Assembly (NCBI GenBank): GCA_018222585.1
Contig: JAAFAB010000002.1
Span: 558,001 to 622,000 of the forward strand
Source: Paracoccaceae bacterium
GTDB taxonomy: Bacteria; Pseudomonadota; Alphaproteobacteria; Rhodobacterales; Rhodobacteraceae
Direction of reading: 5' to 3'
DNA: 64,000 nt
The notes below the pieces were generated by a model. The model did no database searches and was not told the DNA's origin. It was given only the letters and a program-made list of their open reading frames with translations. Positions 58,241 to 64,000 of the stretch are shown in pieces; the stretch's first letter is position 1; every line of letters starts with the position of its first letter. A program made the position numbers and the translations under genes.

Positions 58241-58450
58241 CCGCGTGAAAGTCCTGCTCAACGGAGCCGGTCCCTCGCTTTGGGCCCAACAGTGCGCGCG
58301 TCCTCGCCTGCTGGTCGGTTGCTGCTTGCGACGCATGAACGCTGCGCCGGGGATCGGGCCTCAACCTTGCGGACTGCCCTTTGCCTGTGATCCCGCCCGT
58401 GGTAGGCTTCGCTCCAACTGGTGCCACCGTTGCGAACCCGGTCCACCAGC

Positions 58451-58482
58451 TGGCCCCACGTGTCTCTCGGTGCGTGGGGCCA
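58451..58482. terminator. Perfect 10-bp hairpin between satellite gene groups
   Basis: TGGCCCCACG pairs with CGTGGGGCCA, 12-base loop, just 8 bases past the stop of the 75-residue gene on the minus strand. No T-run follows on that strand, so it may be a weak terminator, an RNA processing site or part of a packaging signal. Confidence 0.45.
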
Positions 58483-58490
58483 CCGCTTTC

Positions 58491-58718
58491 TCAGTCTTCG
58501 ATCAGGTTGAACTCGGGCTCAGGCACGCTCAGCTCCGCCACGAGGCGGCGCATCAGAGAGACCTGACGGGGTGTCGGCACCCAGCTCTTGCGCTTCCCCT
58601 GGCGGGCGATGGAACGCACGAAGCCTTTCAGCCACTCGTCGCTGCCATCGGCCATCACCTGGCGCACCACGGCGGGCCAGCGCAGGGTCATGATCTCGTC
58701 CAGCTCAAGCTCGGTCAT
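58491..58718 (-). CDS. Small protein in satellite connector operon (75 aa)
   Basis: MTELELDEIMTLRWPAVVRQ, then WLKGFVRSIARQGKRKSWVP describes a small helical protein with a basic middle. It overlaps its upstream neighbour by 4 bases. It could be a terminase small subunit or connector accessory, but there is no clear helix-turn-helix. Confidence 0.6.
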   Translation of the reverse strand: MTELELDEIMTLRWPAVVRQVMADGSDEWLKGFVRSIARQGKRKSWVPTPRQVSLMRRLVAELSVPEPEFNLIED

Positions 58719-58933
58719 GCCTCGGCCCTCGCACTCTGGGCAGCCTCACGGGCCCGCCAGTATCGGGTCTCGATGCCGCGCATCCGTTCGATCTCGGCAC
58801 GGCTGGCAATGAACCAGCGATCCTTGCCAGCCTGGAACATCCTCCGCGCGAACTCTCGATCCGGACCGTCAGCACCGTCACGGACGACATGCGACATCTG
58901 GTAAAGCAGGTAGTCGGACTCGGTGCGGCTCAT
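58715..58933 (-). CDS. Small protein in satellite connector operon (72 aa)
   Basis: MSRTESDYLLYQMSHVVRDG, then ARRMFQAGKDRWFIASRAEI is an all-helical protein of 72 residues. It overlaps the connector gene by 4 bases and the next gene by 4 bases. A packaging accessory role is possible; no family. Confidence 0.6.
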   Translation of the reverse strand: MSRTESDYLLYQMSHVVRDGADGPDREFARRMFQAGKDRWFIASRAEIERMRGIETRYWRAREAAQSARAEA

Positions 58934-59478
58934 GCCTTCACCCCGCGATATCGGGCGCCGATGCGGGCCATGTGGGGCGAGGTCTTCAGCTCCTTGGCGC
59001 TCATGGGCGAGCGGCCATCGAAGTGCAGCGCGGCCTGATCCATGAGCGCCTGTGCGAGGTCGGGAGGGATATCAGCTGCCGCATCCCCGAAGCCTGCCTG
59101 GTACTCGATATCGACCCGCTGCGGGACGGTGGCGAGGTAGGACGGCCCCCAGGCAATGACCGGGCGCGTGAAGGGGAAGTACAGGAAGTCGGTAAAAGCT
59201 TGGCCGTTGATGCTGACGCTTGGCTCGGCATCCGGCAAAGCAGGCCCAATCGGCAAGTACAGCGTATCGTCTAGATGCGGCCCAAGAATGGTCACGCGGA
59301 TGGTCTGACGTAGCAGAGCGATCTGGGCGAAGTGCTCGATCTCAGCAGCAGCCGTATAACCGATGTTGGACAGGGCCGCGTCCTCGCTTCCGTCATCGAC
59401 GCGGACATGAACCTTGATCGCGGCCAGATCGAACGGAACGCCAGTTGCCTCGGGGGTGCGGTGAACAAGCATCTTCAT
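58930..59478 (-). CDS. Head-tail connector of element 2 (182 aa)
   Basis: The pattern (VHRTPEATGVPFDLAAIKVH, AAEIEHFAQIALLRQTIRVT, DIEYQAGFGDAAADIPPDLA) fits gp6-like head-tail connectors of 180 residues, with the paired helices and beta segment. It starts with a 4-base overlap to the upstream gene. Confidence 0.8.
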   Translation of the reverse strand: MKMLVHRTPEATGVPFDLAAIKVHVRVDDGSEDAALSNIGYTAAAEIEHFAQIALLRQTIRVTILGPHLDDTLYLPIGPALPDAEPSVSINGQAFTDFLYFPFTRPVIAWGPSYLATVPQRVDIEYQAGFGDAAADIPPDLAQALMDQAALHFDGRSPMSAKELKTSPHMARIGARYRGVKA

Positions 59479-59825
59479 GCTGCGATCTCCACTTCCGTGA
59501 TGTGCTTCCGGAAAGCCATCTGCTCGCGGGCGGGCAGCGCCTCGTAGGCGGCCAGCGCGTAGGCTTTCAGCTCGCTCAGGGCGGCGAATTCGGACCAGCT
59601 TCGGGCCTCTTGCATCCCGCCCAAGTACGACGGCAGCGGCTCACCGATGGGGCTGAGCGCGGCGCAGGCGGTCAGCTCAGCGTGATAGGGGCTCAGGGAG
59701 TGCAGCGAGGCGTAGGCCAGCGCGGCGCGTTCCTCGGGGGCAAGGCGCAGGGAAGCGACTTTGGCGAAGCTGTCCCAGGCGAAGCTGTCAGCCGCCGTCA
59801 GAGCGTAGCCGAGGGACCGCGACAT
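59475..59825 (-). CDS. First gene of satellite connector operon (116 aa)
   Basis: I start at ATG 59825 (MSRSLGYALTAADSFAWDSF). A longer in-frame extension would run through the tRNA repeat in antisense and is spurious. The product is helical (EERAALAYASLHSLSPYHAE, FAALSELKAYALAAYEALPA). It is next to the right attachment site. A phage accessory of unknown function. Confidence 0.6.
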   Translation of the reverse strand: MSRSLGYALTAADSFAWDSFAKVASLRLAPEERAALAYASLHSLSPYHAELTACAALSPIGEPLPSYLGGMQEARSWSEFAALSELKAYALAAYEALPAREQMAFRKHITEVEIAA

Positions 59826-59957
59826 GCTCTTGTGAGCCGGGGCGATCAGGCGGGAAATGGGGGGGGGCTTGCGACGAGTATCAGGTTCCGCCTTTGTTTT
59901 CGCAATGTCCTGATACTTTTTGGACCTTAAGCCATTGTTATTTCTATGAAACTGATT

Positions 59958-60004
59958 GGATTGCAAATCCGTGTACACCGGTTCGATTCCGGTACTCGCC
60001 TCCA
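59958..60004 (+). repeat. Right attachment core of element 2 (displaced tRNA-Cys 3' half)
   Basis: Forty-seven bases identical to 49406-49452, from GGATTGCAAATCCG through CCA. It is not a working tRNA because it lacks the 5' half. It is also the left flank of the older integrase remnant at 60063-60560. Confidence 0.9.
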
Positions 60005-60062
60005 CTACTGGGCCAGTTCTGGCATCTTCTTCTCAACACTGCTCTCAACATTCCTGTTTCGG

Positions 60063-60560
60063 TCACGTGCCGTTCAGTGGCGAGAGAGGGCGTGTCATGA
60101 TGGCCTGCCGCCGTTTCGACTGGGCGAGTTTCGCGCGAGCCCGCTGGCGGGCGGGGCCGGCATACTTTGGCGACCATCTCCTTGGAAGAGTGAGCCGTCA
60201 CCGCCATGATGCAGTCGTCATCAAGGCCCGAGCGCCGAGCTCGGCGGCGGCCGAGTAGCGCCGCCCGTGCAAGTCGTACTTTTCCGCCCCGATCCGGCTC
60301 CTGACGGCCATGACAGCCTCGTGCGCGCTTCGATAGCTGAGGGCGCGCCCCCTGGGCCCCCAAGCGCATATGGTCTCGCCCATGGGAGGCGTCTGTTGCG
60401 GACCTGTTGCAGGCTTGTCGTGAAGGGCACCCACAGCCTTGCCCCGGTCTTGTTCTGGCTCACGTTGATCCCGCCGTCTTCAATGTCGCTCCAGTCCTGC
60501 GCCCGCCGCCGCGAGAACCTTCGCGGCGGCCGCTCCGATGCCGCGCCTTGCATCATGGTC
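60063..60560 (-). pseudogene. Frameshifted tyrosine integrase remnant
   Basis: In three frames one can follow an integrase of the same kind: RAQDWSDIEDGGINVSQNKT (60470-60530), LSYRSAHEAVMAVRSRIGAE then DLHGRRYSAAAEL (60250-60340), GLDDDCIMAVTAHSS (60180-60230), and KYAGPARQRARAKLAQSKR in another frame (60100-60160). A one-base insertion (AAAG for AAG) separates the catalytic Tyr from HSSKEMVA. The C-terminus ends 58 bp from the tRNA 3' fragment, as the intact integrase of element 2 does (81 bp). Confidence 0.75.
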
Positions 60561-60831
60561 AGCTATGCACAGAACAGGTCTTGCAACGTGAAGGTCATTT
60601 TTGACAGCCGCCGTCCGTACGGAGCAATCAAAAGCCGGCCAGGCCCTCAGCAGCCGCTATGCTGCGCGGCAGGTGAAGCGCCGTCTTTCGGAAGCCGTGC
60701 CAAGAGCGATGCACCCTGATGCCGCGCTGCGGAGCCGTGGTTGATGCTTGTGCAGTGGCTCGATCCGGAGACCGCCTTGACCTCATTTGCAGCAAAGTCG
60801 ATCATCGCCGGGACTTGTAGGGGGTGGGTGA
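60561..60831. other. Gap between integrase remnant and AraC gene
   Basis: I see no convincing gene in these 271 bases. The part nearest the integrase remnant could be its degraded N-terminal coding sequence, but no recognisable motif remains. Confidence 0.4.
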
Positions 60832-61791
60832 ATGGTGAATGACATGGCGGTACAGGGCGGCACATTGCACAGGCCGTCCGCAAGCCGGCGTGTTGTTTCT
60901 GCGCAGGGTTCTCGATACCTCGACATGACCGTCTTCCCGGGTCGGGCAATGCTCGTGACCTCGTGTATCGAGGTCAACGAGCCGACCGAGATCTGCTTTC
61001 CCCATGATGAAAGTGGCCAGCATATCTCTGCCCAGTATTTCCTGTCGGGCGAGGCCAGCATCGTCATGGGAAACGGGCAGCGGCAGCATTGGACGCAAGA
61101 CGCAACATCCGTGATCCGCAGTGACACACCCGGTTTCCGGCTGTTCGTGGAGCCGGGGCAGGTCCTGCGTCATGTTTGTGTGGCGATGTATCGTGACGAT
61201 CTGAGCGATCGCCTGGATGCCACAAACGGCCCGCAGCTTGCGCGCCTGATGGCGTCTGATGCGAGGGTCGATCTGGCGGTGCCGGTCCCCACGGAGATGC
61301 TGGTCCGCAATACCGCGCAGCGGCTGCATGACCTGCGCGCGGCGACCGGCCTGGACAGCGTCAAGGCAGAGGGCCTGGCGATCAGCTTTCTGTCCGAGGT
61401 GTTGACCAGCTATGTTCAATTGGCACTGGACGACGCCGACACGCGCAGCATTTTGCCATGGCAGGCCCACAGGGCACAACGGCTCAAGGCGGCCATTGAT
61501 GCCGATCCGGACCACAGCTTCGCCGAAGGGGAAATGCTGGAGCGGTTTTCAATGGGCGATCAGATGGCGCGGCGGGTGTTTCAGGCGGAGTTTGGCACCA
61601 CGCTTGCGGCCTACACACGCACCGCGCGCTTTGCCAAGGCACAGGCGGCGCTGCGCGACGGCACCACGTCGGTAAAGCAAATCAGCTTTGCCTGTGGCTA
61701 TGCTCATATCGGCAATTTCACCCGCGCCTACAAGCAGCACTTCGGGGAGACCCCTTCGGACACCCGCGCGCGCGCGACGCGGGCGCGATAG
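60832..61791 (+). CDS. AraC-family transcriptional regulator (319 aa)
   Basis: The C-terminal 100 residues hold the AraC double helix-turn-helix, with the second motif VKQISFACGYAHIGNFTRAY near residue 285 and KQHFGETPSD following. The first motif lies near 235 (MLERFSMGDQMARRVFQAEF). The N-terminal half is a beta-rich sensor domain (AMLVTSCIEVNEPTEICFPH, QYFLSGEASIVMGNGQRQHW). The start has a weak G-rich ribosome site; a second ATG is 12 bases downstream. It lies outside the mobile elements. Target genes are not shown; related regulators often control siderophore uptake. Confidence 0.85.
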   Translation: MVNDMAVQGGTLHRPSASRRVVSAQGSRYLDMTVFPGRAMLVTSCIEVNEPTEICFPHDESGQHISAQYFLSGEASIVMGNGQRQHWTQDATSVIRSDTPGFRLFVEPGQVLRHVCVAMYRDDLSDRLDATNGPQLARLMASDARVDLAVPVPTEMLVRNTAQRLHDLRAATGLDSVKAEGLAISFLSEVLTSYVQLALDDADTRSILPWQAHRAQRLKAAIDADPDHSFAEGEMLERFSMGDQMARRVFQAEFGTTLAAYTRTARFAKAQAALRDGTTSVKQISFACGYAHIGNFTRAYKQHFGETPSDTRARATRAR

Positions 61792-61839
61792 CTCCCGCCC
61801 GGGACCAAAGAATTATCATTCTGGGAAAAGATTTATCAT

Positions 61840-61920
61840 AAGAGGCCCCGCCTCTTGCCAAAGCCTTGATCCCTTTGCAGAAATCCGGCGTCTGAGAACC
61901 CGGGGTGCGGGCCGCACCCC
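61840..61920 (+). terminator. Two hairpins after the AraC gene
   Basis: AAGAGGC/GCCTCTT (61840-61856, 7-bp stem) and GGGGTGCGG/CCGCACCCC (61902-61920, 9-bp arms with one central base) lie 48-130 bases past the stop. Neither has a T-run, so they are plausible but not certain terminators. Confidence 0.4.
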
Positions 61921-62144
61921 CAAGATGCTGATGCCAGGATGATCCGGGGGGCCGCCCCTTTCAGCGCAGACGACAGGCCGATTTGACGCGACACCGGGTG
62001 GGTCGTGGTTGGATTGGTGTGGGTTTTCTGGACTGACATCAATGCAACCGCGGCAGGTATCCGACAATCATGGATGAACTTGCGATGGCTGGACTAGTGA
62101 TGCGGACTCTTTTTGCGGGCGGCGCTGGCAGCGACAAAGCCAAA

Positions 62145-64000
62145 ATGAACACCAGCACACGCAATGGCTGTCTCGGATACATTGCCCTTGTCTGCGCAGC
62201 CCTCTTGGCCTTTGCAACGCCCGCAGCGGCCTTCGATGCGGCATCGCGTATCGATCAACGTTTGAGCCTGAATTCCCAATGCCAGCTACGCGTCTTCCTC
62301 GAGAATTTGAATGGCGGCTTGGCAGCTGCACGCATTGAACCTGTGGGCACTGGTTCTGCACAAGTCCAAGTGGCAGGTGGGGCAGCTTATTTCAACGGAG
62401 GTCTCAGCTCCACTTACTCGGCGATCACCTCTGCGAATTTGGAAGCGAACTGCGGTCTGGAAGATGTCGCAAACCTTGTTCAGCAAGGCGCCTCGGGGAC
62501 CTATGCCGCCCAAGGCTATATGGGGGTTTCCTTTGAGGCAACACGGACCAGCGACGGTGCTCGCTATGCCTTCCTCGCCGAAATCAGCGGGGTAGCGGGA
62601 ACCACGGCTTCAGTCGGTCAGACCCTTGTCAATACGGCACCGACGGTGTCACTCGGCAGCCTCAGCGGGCCGGACGGCAGCGGCAAGTATACCGTGGTCG
62701 CCACGCTGTCTGAAAGCAGCTCTGATTTCACAGCCTCTAGCCTGACATTGACAAACGCGACCGCGACAGTGTCCGGCAGCGGCAGCAGCTACTCCATCGT
62801 TCTGACCCCATTGATGGATGGGGACGTCAGTGTATCCGTCCCTAAGGAGGGTTTTACCGACAGCGGAGGGCTGGGAAACTGGGTCGCCTCGAATGAAGTG
62901 ACATTTTCGGCTGACATCACCGCACCTACGGTCAGCATTGGCGCCTTCACCGGTCCGCTGAACGGGGCGCAGTCGGCGGTGATCACCCTCTCCGAGCCCA
63001 GCACCGACTTCACCCTTGCCGACCTCTCCCTGACCAATGCCAACGCCACGCTGACCGGGTCGGGCACCAGCTACACTGCCGTGCTGACGCCGCTGGCGGA
63101 TGGACCGGTGGCGCTGTCGGTGGCGGCGGGCACCTTCAGCGATGCGGCCGGGAACAAGAACGCCGCCGCGTCGAACGAAGCCACCACGACCTACGACGGC
63201 ACCGCGCCAGTCATACGCCCCGTGGCCAGTCTCTCCCTGGAAGCCGCGCCATCCGGAACCCGGCAGGTTGGCTTCTCTACAATCGTTGATGACAACGTCG
63301 ACAGCGGCATAGCCCCCATCTTTTCGCTGAATGGTGATGTGATCACCTCCCCCCACGACTTCCCGATCGGGGCGAATCTGGTCAAGATCAACGCGACGGA
63401 TTCGGCGGGAAATCAGGCTGTCGAGGAAGAGTTCACCATCACGATCACGCCGGGCGACGTGCCGGACAGCCCTGTCCTGACGACAACGGTGATCAATGCG
63501 AACCGCTCCATGACGATTGGTGGTACGGCTGAGGCGGACGGGAAGGTTCGCATCACATTCCCCGACGCAAGCGTGCAGACAGTCACGGCGACAGGCGGCA
63601 CATTCTCTGTCACCTCGGCAGCGGACATGACCGGCGGGACCGTATCTGTCACCGTCGAGGACAGCCTGGGCTATGTGTCACCGGCCGCAACGGTTGACTT
63701 GTTCCCGGATTATGAAGCGCCCACCGTCAGCATCGGCGCTTTCAGCGGCCCGCTGAACGGGGCGCAGTCGGCAGAGATCACCCTCTCGGAGGACAGCACC
63801 GACTTTACCCTCGACGACCTGACCCTGACCAATGCCAGTGCGACGCTCTTCGGGTCCGGCAGCACCTACACGGCGGTGCTGACGCCCCTTGCAGAGGGGC
63901 CAGTGGCCCTGTCGGTCGCGGCGGGTACCTTCAGCGACGCCGCGCGGAACATGAACGCAACGGCATCGAACGAGGTGACCACATCCTATGACGCCACTGC
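62145..64000 (+). CDS. Secreted Ig-like repeat protein, partial (right edge)
   Basis: I start at ATG 62145, which begins a Sec signal peptide (MNTSTRNGCLGYIALVCAAL, cleavage after PAAA). An upstream in-frame start at 62070 is possible. After a Cys-containing domain, bacterial Ig-like repeats follow: one degenerate (near residues 165-260), one full (near 260-352, APTVSIGAFTGPLNGAQSA), an HYR-like module (near 350-430, FSLNGDVITSPHDFPIGANL), and a second full Ig repeat (from about 523). The gene runs off the window. Such proteins are surface or outer-membrane adhesin or matrix components in this group. Confidence 0.85.
   Translation, partial: MNTSTRNGCLGYIALVCAALLAFATPAAAFDAASRIDQRLSLNSQCQLRVFLENLNGGLAAARIEPVGTGSAQVQVAGGAAYFNGGLSSTYSAITSANLEANCGLEDVANLVQQGASGTYAAQGYMGVSFEATRTSDGARYAFLAEISGVAGTTASVGQTLVNTAPTVSLGSLSGPDGSGKYTVVATLSESSSDFTASSLTLTNATATVSGSGSSYSIVLTPLMDGDVSVSVPKEGFTDSGGLGNWVASNEVTFSADITAPTVSIGAFTGPLNGAQSAVITLSEPSTDFTLADLSLTNANATLTGSGTSYTAVLTPLADGPVALSVAAGTFSDAAGNKNAAASNEATTTYDGTAPVIRPVASLSLEAAPSGTRQVGFSTIVDDNVDSGIAPIFSLNGDVITSPHDFPIGANLVKINATDSAGNQAVEEEFTITITPGDVPDSPVLTTTVINANRSMTIGGTAEADGKVRITFPDASVQTVTATGGTFSVTSAADMTGGTVSVTVEDSLGYVSPAATVDLFPDYEAPTVSIGAFSGPLNGAQSAEITLSEDSTDFTLDDLTLTNASATLFGSGSTYTAVLTPLAEGPVALSVAAGTFSDAARNMNATASNEVTTSYDAT
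62924..63198 (+). repeat. First copy of Ig-like repeat unit
   Basis: About 275 bp, encoding APTVSIGAFTGPLNGAQSA through ASNEATTTYD. It is closely similar to 63709-64000, about 780 bp downstream, so recombination between copies could change the repeat number. Confidence 0.75.
63709..64000 (+). repeat. Second copy of Ig-like repeat unit (partial)
   Basis: Encodes APTVSIGAFSGPLNGAQSA through ASNEVTTSYDAT at the window edge. Most residues are shared with the copy at 62924-63198, and long stretches are identical at DNA level. Confidence 0.75.

Larger units (their letters stand above)
58122..58490. other. Noncoding region between satellite terminase and small genes
   Basis: No convincing gene is found in these 369 bases; the open frames lack ribosome sites and have shadow-like composition. 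It holds the two hairpins at 58190-58240 and 58451-58482. In HK97-like phages and cf-PICIs the packaging (cos) site is near the terminase gene, so this is the best place to look for it. Confidence 0.5.
49406..60004. mobile_element. Element 2: capsid-forming PICI-like satellite, about 10.5 kb
   Basis: Bounded by 47-bp direct repeats of the tRNA-Cys 3' half, it has an integrase next to the left core, an AlpA/Xis-like gene, a divergent XRE repressor switch and a full HK97-type packaging set (terminase, portal, protease, capsid, HNH, head closure, connector) on the minus strand. No tail, lysis or replication genes can be seen. This is the gene content of capsid-forming PICIs, satellites that build their own heads and take tails from a helper phage. 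The neighbouring prophage 1 is a possible helper. Confidence 0.75.

Noticed and set aside
1-64000. CRISPR arrays, rRNA or insertion sequences
   Set aside because: No regularly spaced repeats with unique spacers, no rRNA sequence, and no transposase gene were recognised.

Overview
The window looks like chromosomal DNA from a high-GC alphaproteobacterium, most likely a member of Rhodobacterales (Rhodobacteraceae/Paracoccaceae). I base this on the strong GC bias at third codon positions, a prophage carrying a gene-transfer-agent gp10-like tail chaperone, a secreted Hint-domain protein, and the general style of the encoded proteins. The genus cannot be fixed from the sequence alone.

Region 1 (1-12034) is host or accessory DNA. 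A minus-strand operon of at least four genes runs off the left edge: a ComEC-like metallo-beta-lactamase-fold protein, a 1585-residue beta-rich protein resembling DUF6603, and two large proteins of unknown function. The genes overlap or nearly touch. A palindromic operator candidate separates the operon from a divergent gene for a secreted protein with a C-terminal Hint (intein-like) domain.

Region 2 (12184-49419) is a roughly 37 kb lambda/HK97-type siphoprophage. Its left boundary is the 5' half of a tRNA-Cys gene and its right boundary is a complete tRNA-Cys. From left to right the minus strand carries lysis genes (nested spanins and a membrane-anchored endolysin), tail fibres including an SGNH-hydrolase fibre, the lambda-type tail tip and tape measure, connectors, HK97 capsid, protease, portal, terminase, a small secreted moron, a replication module with phased repeats, and a Cro-like regulator. 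The plus strand carries a CI-like repressor, then an early operon with an Acb2/Tad1-like sponge domain, DUF2303, a large C5 methyltransferase with internal repeats, several tiny genes, and the integrase. A toxin-antitoxin-like pair sits near the left end.

Region 3 (49406-60004) is a second, 10.5 kb element joined head to tail with the first through the same tRNA-Cys. It has an integrase, an AlpA/Xis-like protein, a divergent XRE repressor switch, and a complete HK97-type head-packaging set (terminase, portal, protease, capsid, HNH, head closure, connector). No tail, lysis or replication gene is recognisable. This is the layout described for capsid-forming phage-inducible chromosomal islands (cf-PICIs), and it is the most interesting system in the window. 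A structured noncoding segment lies beside its terminase gene.

Region 4 (60005-64000) starts with a frameshifted third tyrosine recombinase beside the displaced tRNA-Cys 3' end, the trace of an older integration. An AraC-family regulator follows, then a secreted Ig-repeat protein that runs off the right edge. The tRNA-Cys locus is therefore a multi-element integration hotspot.
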